DNA of 64,000 nt, taken from assembly GCF_035989305.1 (NCBI RefSeq), contig NZ_CP108514.1, positions 7,792,501-7,856,500 of the forward strand. The letters are read 5' to 3'. Source of the stretch: Streptomyces sp. NBC_01233 (GTDB lineage Bacteria; Actinomycetota; Actinomycetes; Streptomycetales; Streptomycetaceae). A program made the position numbers and the translations under genes. The notes beneath the pieces are model-generated. The model made no database searches. It was not told where the DNA came from and was given only the letters and a program-made list of their open reading frames with translations. This document shows, piece after piece, positions 35,600 to 44,569 of this stretch; the first letter of the stretch is position 1, and every line of letters starts with the position of its first letter.

Positions 35600-35835
35600 C
35601 GGGCGTATCGCGGGCAGGTGCCCCGGAAGCGATCTACCAGGCCCTTTATATCCAGGGCCGAGGGGCGCTCAAGCGTGAGCTGGTCGCCTGCCTGCGTACT
35701 GGACGGTCACTGCGCGTCCCGCGGGAACGCTCCAGGCAGAGCGTCCGCGGGCATGTGACCGCCGATGTGCTGATCAGCGAGCGGCCGGCCGAGGCCGAGG
35801 ACCGTGCCGTCCCGGGCCACTGGGAAGGCGACCGT
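35600..35835 (+). pseudogene. IS30-family transposase internal fragment
   Basis: Reads PEAIYQALYIQGRGALKREL then ISERPAEAEDRAVPGHWEGD, the well-known IS30 stretch before and at the first catalytic Asp. Both N-terminus and the rest of the DDE domain are missing. Confidence 0.75.
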
Positions 35836-35994
35836 GCGACACGAAGTTGCACGAATTTGAGTGGACTGACCGATGGGAGAGGCGGCTGATGATGAAGCCG
35901 TAGGTGCAGTCACGGGTCCGTGTCCGTATGACCCGTCCCCACTGTCCCTCCCCTCGTAGCGTGGAGTCCGTGATGGCAGGGGAAGTTGGGGTTC

Positions 35995-36324
35995 ATGGGT
36001 TCCAAGCAACGGACGTACACGCCTGAGTTTCGTGAGGGTGCTGTACGCATCGTGATCGAGACGGGCAGGCCGATCCCGGAGGTCGCCGAGGAGCTCGGCG
36101 TCCACTCCGGCACGCTGCACAGCTGGGTGTCGCGATGGCGGCGCAACGGGTCGGCGTCGTCCGACCGGCCGGCCGAGCCCGCGCCGGGCGGCCGGATGCG
36201 CGAAGCCGAGCGCGCCGAGCTGGAGCGGCTACGGCGGGAGATGTCGGAGAAGAACAAGCGGATACGCGAGCTGGAGATGGAGCGTGATGTCCTCAAGCGA
36301 TGCATGGTCCTCTGGGTGAAGTGA
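35995..36324 (+). CDS. IS3c OrfA
   Basis: A 109-residue OrfA: MGSKQRTYTPEFREGAVRIV, helix-turn-helix PIPEVAEELGVHSGTLHSWV, and coiled coil ERAELERLRREMSEKNKRIR. ATG 35995 is used; an upstream in-frame start at 35986 is possible. It overlaps orfB by 25 bases. Confidence 0.82.
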   Translation: MGSKQRTYTPEFREGAVRIVIETGRPIPEVAEELGVHSGTLHSWVSRWRRNGSASSDRPAEPAPGGRMREAERAELERLRREMSEKNKRIRELEMERDVLKRCMVLWVK

Positions 36325-37232
36325 CCGGGACGGACCCGGCCGCCCTGGCCGCGTTCATCGGTAACCAGAGGACCGAGCATCGCGTCCCGCACCGTCTGGC
36401 CTGCCAGATCCTGGAAGTCTCGGAGTCCTGGTTCTACAAGTGGCGCGACAAGCCCACCACTGCGCGTGAGGTCCGGCGGGGACAGCTGGCCGACGCGATC
36501 ACGGGGATCTTCGAGGGCTCCGGCGGCACCTATGGTTCCCCGAAGGTCTGGGTCCTTCTGGTCCGCGCGGGCTGGCGGGTCTCGGTGAACACCGTGGCCC
36601 GCCTCATGGCCGAACTCGGCCTGGCCGGACGGAAGGTCCGCCACCGGCGGGGGCTGACCCGGCCCGGCAAACGGCCGGCGGCCCCGGACTTCGTGCGCCG
36701 TGACTTCACCGCGGACGCTCCGGACCAGGTGTGGTGCGGCGACATGACCGAGATCACCACCGGTGAGGGCAAGCTCTACCTGGCCACCGTCATCGACCTG
36801 TTCTCGCGTCGATTGCTCGGCTATGCGATGGGCGCCCGTCACGACGCCGATCTCGTCGTCGCCTCCCTGAACATGGCCACGGCCACCCGCGGCGGTGACG
36901 TCAGGGGCGTGATCTTTCACAGCGACCGCGGCAGCGAATACGTCTCCCGGCGCTTTCGCAGGGCCTGTCGCCGCCTGGGCGTGACCCAGTCCATGGGCCG
37001 CGTCGGGTCGTGTTTCGACAACGCCGTCAGCGAGGCGTTCAACAGCGTGCTCAAGGTCGAGTACGTCCACCGGCACACCTTCACCACCCGCACCGAGGCC
37101 CGGCTGAGGATCGCGACCTGGATCACCGGCTTCTACAACACCCGACGGCTACACAGCGTATGCGAGTACCACAGCCCGATCGACTACGAACGAGACCACC
37201 AGGCCGACCCCACCGTGGAGCTGGCCGCTTGA
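36300..37232 (+). CDS. IS3c OrfB transposase
   Basis: A 310-residue rve transposase with VWCGDMTEITTGEGKLYLAT, IFHSDRGSEYVSRRF and CFDNAVSEAFNSVLKVE as the DDE motifs, and end FYNTRRLHSVCEYHSPIDYE. Intact. Confidence 0.88.
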   Translation: MHGPLGEVTGTDPAALAAFIGNQRTEHRVPHRLACQILEVSESWFYKWRDKPTTAREVRRGQLADAITGIFEGSGGTYGSPKVWVLLVRAGWRVSVNTVARLMAELGLAGRKVRHRRGLTRPGKRPAAPDFVRRDFTADAPDQVWCGDMTEITTGEGKLYLATVIDLFSRRLLGYAMGARHDADLVVASLNMATATRGGDVRGVIFHSDRGSEYVSRRFRRACRRLGVTQSMGRVGSCFDNAVSEAFNSVLKVEYVHRHTFTTRTEARLRIATWITGFYNTRRLHSVCEYHSPIDYERDHQADPTVELAA

Positions 37233-37269
37233 AAGATCTCCACAGCCCGAGGGGATTGACAAAGCCCCC

Positions 37270-37461
37270 AGGAATGGGAATCGTGGCGGGCCATCATCAG
37301 GAAGGCGATCTCCAAGCAGTACATCGCCTTCCCCGACGGCGGCTCACCGGACGATCAACGGCTCCGTCTCCTTCACACCCTTTGTCGACGACGGATTGGA
37401 GCCGCCGGACTGACAAATCCCGCACCTTCTCCTGACCGCGAGCCTCTGGGGCTTGCTTGAG
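37270..37461 (+). pseudogene. Unrecognised C-terminal coding fragment before the intron end
   Basis: An open frame reads EWESWRAIIRKAISKQYIAF then PDGGSPDDQRLRLLHTLCRR and stops at the first bases of intron domain V. Coding bias looks real and there is no start. It may be the end of an intron-encoded protein or a separate gene cut by IS3c; I cannot tell. Confidence 0.35.
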
Positions 37462-37492
37462 CCGTGTGCGGTGAAAGCTGCTTGCACGGTTC
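37459..37492 (+). ncRNA. Group II intron domain V (orphan 3' end)
   Basis: A 34-nt element starting GAGCCGTGTGCGG, with GAAA tetraloop and ending GCACGGTTC, has the length, the two stems, the two-base bulge and the end sequences of group II intron domain V, the most conserved part of the ribozyme. The ISAs1 element begins six bases later, so domain VI and the splice site are gone; upstream domains and a reverse transcriptase are not found. Confidence 0.72.
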
Positions 37493-37497
37493 TGAGG

Positions 37498-38832
37498 CAG
37501 GGCTGATTCAAAGTCGTGGTCTTGACGAGAAGCGGCTGGTCACGGACGTATGACGATGCGGGAGGCGGCCGCTACGCAGGCAAAGAGGCTCCGGTTGAAG
37601 GGTGACCTTCCCAAGTCGCCCTGTACAACCGGAGCCTCGATGTGTCGTCAGTCTGCCATCGTCTGTCTGACCAAGACGCTGTCCCGTCAACACCGCGCCA
37701 TCCCCGCACCGGCTGAGCGGCTCTGTCATCTGGCCGACCCCCGTGATCGACGCGGACGGCGCCACACCCTGGTCTCCGTCCTGCTAACCGCGGCCAGCGC
37801 GGTCCTGGCCGGCGCCCGCTCCTACCTGGCCGTGGGCCAGTGGGCCCGCCACGCTCCCCAGGACACCCTCGAACGCCTCGGCATCCGTCCGGGCGGGCCG
37901 TTCGCAGTGCGTCGCGCCCCCTCCGCCTCCACTCTCCGCCGCGTGCTGACCCTGGTATGCCCCGGCGCCCTGGCCGACCTGCTCGGATGCGACCCTGCGG
38001 GGGCCGCATCAGTTGCGGTGGACGGCAAGACCGTGCGCGGCTCGCGCATGGATACCGCTCCGGCCGCCCACCTGCCCTCGGCCGTCGTGTCCGGTGGACG
38101 CACCGTCAGCCAGCTGCGGGTACCGGACAAGACCACCGAGGTCACCGGCTTTACACGCCTGCTGGCACCGTTCGGCCTGACCGGCGTGGTCGTCACCGCC
38201 GACGCCCTGCACACGCACCGCGAACACGCGAAGTGGCTGGTGGAGGCGAAGAAGGCGCACTGCCTGCTGATCGTCAAGGGAAACCAGCCGGGTCTGGCCG
38301 CCGCTCTGCGTGCGCTGCCGTGGAAGGAAGTGACCTCCCGCCGCTACGACCGCGAGGCCGGACACGGCCGGCGCGAAACACGCTCGGTCCGCACGCTTAC
38401 GGTCACCGATCTGGGCCTGGACTTCCCACACGCGGTCCAGGCGGCGAAGATCCTGCGGCACCGCACCGACACATCAAGACCGGCACGGTCACCCGGCAGA
38501 CTGTCTACGCGATCACCGACATGACGGCCCGTGAGGCGTCGCCACAGGCCATCGGCCGGCTGGCCAGGTCGCAATGGGAAATCGAGGCCCTGCACCATGT
38601 CAGGGACGTGACGTTCACCGAGGACGCTTCGAAGATCCGGGCCGGGCACGGACCGGAGAACATGGCCACGCTGCGGAACTTCGCCATCACCACCCTGCGG
38701 GACGCGGGCCACCGCAGCATCGCCGCCGGCCTACGGGAAACCTCCTACGCCCCCTTCACACGCCCACTGGACCTCCTCGACCCGGCCTGACCAGCAACCC
38801 AACATGATCATCTGGACTTTGAATCAGCCCTG
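37498..38832 (+). mobile_element. ISAs1-family element B, copy 1
   Basis: Terminal repeats CAGGGCTGATTCAAAGTC (37498) and complement (ending 38832). No target duplication is found. A near-identical copy lies inverted at 58301-59635, and a 47-bp solo end at 12378. Confidence 0.85.
37640..38790 (+). pseudogene. ISAs1-family transposase B copy 1, frameshifted
   Basis: From MCRQSAIVCLTKTLSRQHRA the frame carries VAVDGKTVRGSRMD and VVVTADALHTHREHAKWLVE (first two catalytic regions) to about 38470. The rest ([40 protein letters not shown] with the final Glu) is in the -1 frame. No slippery sequence is present at the break near KILRHRTDT, so this is a mutation. The same break occurs in copy 2. Confidence 0.82.
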
Positions 38833-39003
38833 CCCCGGAAGAGGAGCTGCTCATCTTCATGGACACCGGAGGACAGATCGGTCACGAATCGGACTGCGCG
38901 GCGGGGGGATCGAACACACCTTTTTCCATTTACGTCCATAGACTCATTTCCCCAGGGCTGGAGCACCCCGCCCGCGGCACACACCAAGCATACGGAGGTA
39001 CCC

Positions 39004-40026
39004 GTGGTGTCTGAACTTCCTATTTTTGAGCGCCCGAGTTCCGAGAGAGCACCCGAAGGCCTAGCGGACCTCACGGCCCATCTGTACGCACAGTACGGCC
39101 AGAGCAAAGAGATGGGAGAAAGCGCGTCGGACTCCAACCTTCCTCACTTCTTCCTGCTCCGTAAGTTCCTCGGAGAGAATGATCTGCTCACGATTCTCAA
39201 CACTAAGCGCTGCCGATATCGCTGCCACTTCTGCAATCTTCCTGATAAATCGTCCGCCACGCCTGTCGAAGCGGATTCGATCAAGGCGCAGTTCCGGTTC
39301 GTTATCAAAGAGAACAAACACTCCCTGAGTATCCTCGATCGCGTGACCCTGAGTAATGAAGGGTCGGTGCTAGACGCCACTACGCTGCCCCGGGAGGCGT
39401 TGCTCGACATAGTCGCGGCGGTGGGACGCCTGAAGCGCGTGAAGACCCTGGTCTTGGAGTCCCGTCTGGAATTCGTCGACGCGGATGAAATTCGACAGAT
39501 CGCCCTCTTGGCACCTCGCGCAGGGGTCGATATTCTTACCGGATTTGAAACGGTCAGTCCCGAACTGCGCGATAATGTGCTTAAGAAACGAGAGCCGCTG
39601 GAACTCTTCCTCTCGGGCCTGGATCAGGTGGGTGAAGCCGGCGCTCATCTGACGGCATATGTACTCTTCAAGCCGTCTCCGGAAATGTCAGATTCCGATG
39701 CGATTTCCGAGGCCAATGAATCGATCGCCTATCTGACTGCGGAATGCGCCCGCCGACGGATTCCGTTGACCGTCAGATTGAACCCCATGTATCTGTCGGA
39801 GGGGACAGCGTGGAAGAAAAGGGCGCTCGAGTGTGCCCAGTATCAACCGCCTCGCTTGACCGACGCCCTTAGGGTTGCCCGCTCCTGGTCGGAAAGGGGG
39901 GTGAAGGTCTATCTAGGTCTCTCCGCCGAGGGTCTCAGCGAACCTCGGGGCACCTACCAGGCCCGTGAGGACTTCAGCCGAGCCCTCCTGAAAGAGGCCA
40001 TCCTCTTCAACGCCTGCAAGGTTTAG
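39004..40026 (+). CDS. Radical SAM enzyme (RaSEA/Elp3-related type)
   Basis: A 340-residue protein with a CxxxCxxC cluster (C70, C74, C77 in RCRYRCHFCNLP), which would bind a [4Fe-4S] cluster and cleave S-adenosylmethionine to start radical chemistry. The fold continues with VTLSNEGSVLDATTLPREAL and LTGFETVSPELRDNVLKKRE, as in the family that includes the archaeosine enzyme RaSEA. Start GTG 39004 (or 39007) follows GGAGGT. Its base composition is clearly less GC-rich than its neighbours, suggesting transfer. A hotdog thioesterase-like gene starts five bases after its stop, so they are probably one operon. The substrate is unknown. Confidence 0.85.
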   Translation: MVSELPIFERPSSERAPEGLADLTAHLYAQYGQSKEMGESASDSNLPHFFLLRKFLGENDLLTILNTKRCRYRCHFCNLPDKSSATPVEADSIKAQFRFVIKENKHSLSILDRVTLSNEGSVLDATTLPREALLDIVAAVGRLKRVKTLVLESRLEFVDADEIRQIALLAPRAGVDILTGFETVSPELRDNVLKKREPLELFLSGLDQVGEAGAHLTAYVLFKPSPEMSDSDAISEANESIAYLTAECARRRIPLTVRLNPMYLSEGTAWKKRALECAQYQPPRLTDALRVARSWSERGVKVYLGLSAEGLSEPRGTYQAREDFSRALLKEAILFNACKV

Positions 40027-40031
40027 CCGCC

Positions 40032-40502
40032 ATGAACGAGGCAAGGCTCTGGGCGCCGACATCCCTGGCCGCAGCAATCGACTCCGGCTATGCGTGTGTG
40101 GAAGGTCGCGCGGTGTACTTCGACATTGCGCAGTCCTGGTGCGCACCAGGAGAGGACCGCATCGGCTACACCACGATCACCCGCCTCGTGGAGTGCGTTC
40201 GGGAACTGCACTGGGAACAACAGATCCGGCAGCTTGCGCCGGCCGGCGTGGACAGCATGACCAGGTCCTTGCTCGCAGATTTTACACGACCTGTCAGGGC
40301 AGGCCTCCCTATACGGGGTACATACGATCTACTGCGCGTGGGAAACACCTCATACGACCTCCGCGTAATTCTTAGCTCCGTGGCGAGTTCATCCGTCGCC
40401 GCCACGTTCACCCTGATCAGCATCTTCTGCGAACCGGAGACGGGGAAACCCGTGCCAGCGCCGAAGGGCTTGCGCCCAACGCTGCCCCACAATCCCTCGT
40501 AG
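40032..40502 (+). CDS. Hotdog-fold thioesterase-like protein
   Basis: A 156-residue single-domain protein. GRAVYFDIAQSWCAPGEDRI, GYTTITRLVECVRELHWEQQ, SLLADFTRPVRAGLPIRGTY and SYDLRVILSSVASSSVAATF follow the strand-helix-strand order of 4-hydroxybenzoyl-CoA-type hotdog proteins, which hydrolyse or bind acyl thioesters. An acidic catalytic residue is not obvious in the usual place. It begins five bases after the radical SAM stop, so translation is probably coupled. Role inferred only from fold and pairing. Confidence 0.65.
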   Translation: MNEARLWAPTSLAAAIDSGYACVEGRAVYFDIAQSWCAPGEDRIGYTTITRLVECVRELHWEQQIRQLAPAGVDSMTRSLLADFTRPVRAGLPIRGTYDLLRVGNTSYDLRVILSSVASSSVAATFTLISIFCEPETGKPVPAPKGLRPTLPHNPS

Positions 40503-40636
40503 ATGAAGTGCCAGAATTCGCGACAGACCTTCCACGGCGGTCGGGATCATGGGACCCCTACACCCCCGAGGGTGCTGTATCGAGTCAAGCTGCTTGTGAG
40601 CTTGTTCCGCTTTAACGGACACGTTTGGTGTGGTGG

Positions 40637-40747
40637 TCACGCCGCGAGGGCAGTCTCGTATTCAGTGGGACCGCGATGGCCGAGGCTGCTGTGGAGCCGG
40701 TGCAACTTGTGCCAGCTCTCGATCCAATCGAAGATCGCGGTTCGTAA
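40637..40747 (-). pseudogene. IS3-family OrfB C-terminal remnant
   Basis: Encodes AIFDWIESWHKLHRLHSSLG then HRGPTEYETALAA, the last about 35 residues of an IS3 OrfB, up to its native stop. Confidence 0.75.
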
Positions 40748-40830
40748 AGGCTGAGGCTCGGATCCTGGGCCACGGTGGGATCCGAGCGCTCGCCCAGGCG
40801 GCCGGGGCCAGCGAGACGAGCCTTGACCCA
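40748..40830 (+). pseudogene. ISAzo13-type N-terminal remnant
   Basis: Encodes EARILGHGGIRALAQAAGAS, close to the AEARVLGHGGIRLVARAAGV stretch of the full ISAzo13 transposases in this window. It sits immediately left of ISAzo13 copy 1. Confidence 0.6.
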
Positions 40831-40851
40831 AGGCCAGGTAGTTAGGGCTCG

Positions 40852-42000
40852 CAGAGGATTAACCCGTAGCTTCCCGATCTGGCGGTCGTTGGCGTGGTAT
40901 GGAAGCGGCGGAAGAGATAGCGGCGGCCTTGGTGGCGAAGTTCACGGTGCTGTTCCCGCATCTGGACGAACGTCAGCGTCGTCTCCTGCTGGCGGCCGAG
41001 GCCCGGGTACTGGGCCATGGCGGGATCAGGCTGGTCGCCCGGGCGGCTGGAGTGCGAGAGGCCACGGTGTCGCTTGGTGTCACTGAACTGGACTCCGGTG
41101 AAGCCCCGTTGGGGCGGGCGCGCCGGGTCGGTGGTGGCCGCAAGCGGGTAGTGGACCTGGACCCGGGACTGCGTCCGGCACTGTTGGCCCTGGTCGAGCC
41201 GGACATGCGCGGGGACCCGATGTCGCCCCTGCGGTGGACGACGAAGTCCACCCGCCACCTCGCCGCCGAGCTCACGCGCCAAGGCCACCGGATATCCGCC
41301 GACACCGTCGCCGACGTGCTGCGCGAGGAAGGCTTCAGCCTCCAGGGCAACGCCAAAGTCATCGAAGGCCGACAGCACCCGGACCGGGACGGCCAGTTCC
41401 GCTATATCAACGAGCAGGCCAAGGCCCACCAGGTGGCCGGCGACCCGGTGATCAGCGTCGATACGAAAAAGAAGGAAGTGGTGGGGCCGTTCAAGAACGG
41501 CGGCCGGGAATGGCGGCCCGCAGGCAACCCCGAGCGGGTCAGCACCCACGACTTCCCGGACAAGGAACTCGGGAAGGCCGTGCCCTACGGCATCTACAAC
41601 CTGGCTGCGAACACCGGCTGGGTCAGCGTCGGCACCGACCACGACACCGCCGCCTTCGCCGTCGAATCCATCCGCCGCTGGTGGAATGCCCGCGGCAAGG
41701 AGGACTACCCGCAGGCCAGGCGGCTGCTGATCACCGCCGATGCCGGCGGCTCCAACGGCTACCGCACCCGCGCCTGGAAGGCCGAACTCGCCGCCCTGGC
41801 CCTGGAAACAGGCATGGAGGTCACTGTCTGTCACTTTCCTCCGGGCACATCGAAATGGAATCGGATCGAGCACCGGCTGTTCTCACACATCACCATGAAC
41901 TGGCGCGGCAGGCCGCTGACCAGCCACGAAGTCATCGTGCAGAGCATCGCCGCGACCACCACCCGCACCGGGCTGAAAGTCCACGCCGAACTCGACACCG
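40852..42000 (+). mobile_element. ISAzo13-family element, copy 1, right part deleted
   Basis: Left end GGGCTCGCAGA preceded by TTA, as in copy 2. The element stops at 42000, where an IS21 element starts; its remaining part is not found on the other side, so the insertion was accompanied by a deletion. Confidence 0.85.
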
Positions 42001-42020
42001 TGTCGGCGTACGGGCTGTAG
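40899..42020 (+). pseudogene. ISAzo13-family transposase, copy 1, C-terminus lost
   Basis: Of the 561 residues in copy 2, about 367 remain, ending VHAELDT before the IS21 end. Catalytic motifs VISVDTKKKEVVGPFKNGGR, LLITADAGGSNGYRTRAWKA and SKWNRIEHRLFSHITMNWRG are present. Nearly identical to copy 2 (Asn for Asp in YGIYNLAANTG). Confidence 0.85.
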
Positions 42021-42063
42021 TGCAGAGGTGTGTACGGGCTGATGTGCAGAGCTTGATCCTGTG

Positions 42064-42837
42064 TCAGCTGGCCGCAGTGATGCCGCCTTCGATGGCTGTG
42101 AGGCGGTTCTTCAGGCGGTAGCTGGCGCCGTTGATGGCGAGGATCTCGCAGTGGTGGAGTAGGCGGTCGATGATGGCAGTGGCCAGGACGTCGTCGCCGA
42201 AGACCTGACCCCACTCACTGAAACTCTTGTTCGAGGTCAGCAGGGTGGAGCCCTTCTCGTAGCGCTTGGAGAGCATCTGGAAGACGAGGTTTGCCTCGTC
42301 ACGCTCCAGCGGGAGGTAGCCGACCTCGTCCACCACGAGAACGTGAGGCCGCAGGTAGGTGCGGAGTTTGCTGGCCAGGCGGCCGATGGAGTCGGCGGCC
42401 TTGAGCTGGCGGACCATGTCGTCGAGGGTGGTGAAGTAGATCGAGTAGCCGGCCCGGCAGGCGGCGACAGCCAGCGCGACGGCGATATGTGTCTTGCCGA
42501 CCCCGGGCGGGCCCAGCAGCGCGACGTTGGACTTGGCCTCGACGAACGCGAGGGTGGCCAGGTCCTTGACCTTCCTGGGGTCGAGTTCGGGCTGGTAGGA
42601 GAAGTCGTACTCCTCAATCGTCTTGTGGTGTGGCAGGCGGGAGACCCGTAGCGCGTGGCGGAAGCGGCGTTCTTCACGGACGGCAAGTTCTTCTTCCAAG
42701 ACCAGGTCGAGGAAGTCGAGGTAGGCCATCGACGCGGCGTCGGCCCGGCCGACGTGCTCGGCCAGGGCCTCGGTGAGGTGGGGCAGGCCGAGTTTGGTGG
42801 CGGTGGTGCGGATCCGGGCGGTGACCAGCTCGCTCAA
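42064..42837 (-). CDS. istB: IS21 helper ATPase IstB
   Basis: A 257-residue AAA+ ATPase that selects targets and activates IstA. Walker A ALLGPPGVGKTHIAVALAVA and Walker B VLVVDEVGYLPLERDEANLV are intact, as is the sensor region TLLTSNKSFSEWGQVFGDDV. Its ATG overlaps the istA stop by four bases. Confidence 0.93.
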   Translation of the reverse strand: MSELVTARIRTTATKLGLPHLTEALAEHVGRADAASMAYLDFLDLVLEEELAVREERRFRHALRVSRLPHHKTIEEYDFSYQPELDPRKVKDLATLAFVEAKSNVALLGPPGVGKTHIAVALAVAACRAGYSIYFTTLDDMVRQLKAADSIGRLASKLRTYLRPHVLVVDEVGYLPLERDEANLVFQMLSKRYEKGSTLLTSNKSFSEWGQVFGDDVLATAIIDRLLHHCEILAINGASYRLKNRLTAIEGGITAAS

Positions 42838-44252
42838 CGCATGTCCTTGGGGTCGATGGGGGCGGGGTTGAACGGGCGGGTGCCGGCGATCTGGTCGTAG
42901 AGGGCCAGCGGACGGGTGCCGACGTGGACTTGCGCGGCTCTGGCCCGGGTCAGCAGCGAGATCAGACCGCCCGGTTCCTCGGCGCCGGAGCGGGCCGGCC
43001 TGCTCACGGGTGGCGGAAGGTCGGTGGTGGTGGCGCGGGTGTGTCCGTCGGGCAGGGCCTTCCAGTGGGCCTCATCCACGATCCTCGCGCTGCGTCCGAC
43101 CGCGCGGGAGTGCACGGCCAGCAGCGTGATGCCCTGCGCGTCGGGCACGGTGGAATGCAGGGCCACGGTGCCTGCGGAGGCTCTGACCTCGACGAGCTGG
43201 CGGTGGCGGACCTTGGTGGCGGGCACCGAGTAGAGGTTGGCGTCGAAGGCGACCAGGCAGTCCTTGGCCACGTGTCGCAGGTGCCGATCGGCCACGATGT
43301 AGGGCTTGGCGGGCAGCGCCCGCAGCGCGGCGTGATCCCGCTTGGCCCGCACGCCGATCACCTCGCCGTGGGTGCGGTGCGTACGCGCCCGGCGCTGGGG
43401 CACCCAGGCCATGAACGCCCCGTCCATGTCATCCAGGCTGGAGAAGGACCGCCCCGCGAGCACATGATCGCGGACGATGAGGACCTGGCGCTCGACGCGG
43501 CCCTTCCCCGTCGGCCGGTAGGCGGCCAAGACGTCGATGTCGAAGTCGTAGTGCCCGGCGAACGCCACGGCCTCCGGATGCAACGGGACCGCCTCGCCCG
43601 GGGCGACGTGACGGCGCACGACAGTCTTGGTCCGGTCGTAGACGATCACCCCGGGCGCCCCGCCGAAGTGCGCGAACGCCCGCCGGTGGCACTCGAAGAA
43701 CGATGCCAGATTCTGGCTGGTGGTGAAGCAGCAGAACGGATCTCGGGAGTAGGACAAGGTCATGTGGAAGGAGTAGACCTTCGGGATGCCGACATGGGCC
43801 AGGATGTTGCCCTCGTCGCCCCAGTCGACCTGGGCCTGGGCGCCGGGCACCACCTCGAAGCGGCGGTGCAACTTCGCCAGCTCGCGCGGGGTATATCCCA
43901 ACTCCTCGGCGATGCGGGGTCGGGCCTGCTGCACGTACATCTTGACGCGCTGGTAGTGGTGCGGGAAGGCATACTGCTCGACCAGACGCTCATGGATGAC
44001 CGCGGCCTTCAGCAGCACCTCAGCCCGTAGCCACGCATCAATCACATGCGCCCACGGCTTGATCACCTGGTTGCCGAGATCCGAGCGCGGCGCCGGAGCC
44101 GGCGGAACCGGAGGACCGTCGCTCTCCAGATACTTCTTGACCGTACGCCAGTTCAGACCGGTCTCCCGAGCGATCTCCGAGATGCTCGCGCCCGCCTCAT
44201 GCAGAGCCCGGAAACGCCGCAGCTCCAGCCACCGCCCCGGTTCCAGCAACAT
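42834..44252 (-). CDS. istA: IS21-family transposase IstA
   Basis: A 472-residue transposase. Helix-turn-helix ASISEIARETGLNWRTVKKY, then the DDE core in AQVDWGDEGNI, VIVYDRTKTVVRRHVAPGEA and the VERQVLIVRDHVL region. Complete and paired with an intact istB, so this element may be active. Confidence 0.9.
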   Translation of the reverse strand: MLLEPGRWLELRRFRALHEAGASISEIARETGLNWRTVKKYLESDGPPVPPAPAPRSDLGNQVIKPWAHVIDAWLRAEVLLKAAVIHERLVEQYAFPHHYQRVKMYVQQARPRIAEELGYTPRELAKLHRRFEVVPGAQAQVDWGDEGNILAHVGIPKVYSFHMTLSYSRDPFCCFTTSQNLASFFECHRRAFAHFGGAPGVIVYDRTKTVVRRHVAPGEAVPLHPEAVAFAGHYDFDIDVLAAYRPTGKGRVERQVLIVRDHVLAGRSFSSLDDMDGAFMAWVPQRRARTHRTHGEVIGVRAKRDHAALRALPAKPYIVADRHLRHVAKDCLVAFDANLYSVPATKVRHRQLVEVRASAGTVALHSTVPDAQGITLLAVHSRAVGRSARIVDEAHWKALPDGHTRATTTDLPPPVSRPARSGAEEPGGLISLLTRARAAQVHVGTRPLALYDQIAGTRPFNPAPIDPKDMR

Positions 44253-44569
44253 CCGACAGGCCCTCCTCGACGCTTCACAAGATCAGCGTCAGGCTCCTCT
44301 CATCGAGCCGGGCCCCACCCCGACACGCCGAGTCACCTCTGTAGATCAACCCGTACGCACCTCTGCATCAGAGCCCGTACGCCGACACCCCCCGGACCGG
44401 CCTCCAACGCCGAATTCAGCCGGGTCAATTACGCCATCGAGCAGACTTCTTCGCGACTGAACCTTCTCTGCCGCTGCCGCGTAGCCGAGGGAGTAACGGG
44501 TCTGCATGTCGTCCGCAGACTCGACAGGCCGCAAGGCCGCGGCCGCCCGGGACCCGATGGGGGCAGACA

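Larger units (their letters stand above)
35850..37262 (+). mobile_element. IS3-family element c, ends not resolved
   Basis: Defined by intact orfA and orfB. Candidate ends near TTTGAGTGGACTGACCGATG (35857) and the sequence after the orfB stop (complement of TTTGTCAATCCCCTCGGG near 37262) match only partly, and no clear target duplication is seen. Confidence 0.6.
42001..44387 (-). mobile_element. IS21-family element, complete
   Basis: Terminal repeats TGTCGGCGTACGGGCT at 42001 and complement ending 44387, with a second nearby repeat (GTGTACGGGCTGATGTGCAG) as in IS21 ends. It carries istA and istB. No target duplication: the left flank is ISAzo13 and the right flank is unrelated. Confidence 0.9.

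Noticed and set aside
38400..38530. Programmed frameshift in ISAs1 element B
   Set aside because: No slippery heptamer at the break, and copy 2 has an additional nonsense change, so decay is the better reading.
39960..40040. A programmed fusion between the radical SAM and hotdog genes
   Set aside because: The two frames are separated by a normal stop, five bases and an ATG; no slippery sequence is present.
42001..44387. Target duplication of the complete IS21 element
   Set aside because: The flanks (ending GACACCG and starting CCCCCC) do not match, and the missing half of ISAzo13 copy 1 is not on the other side.
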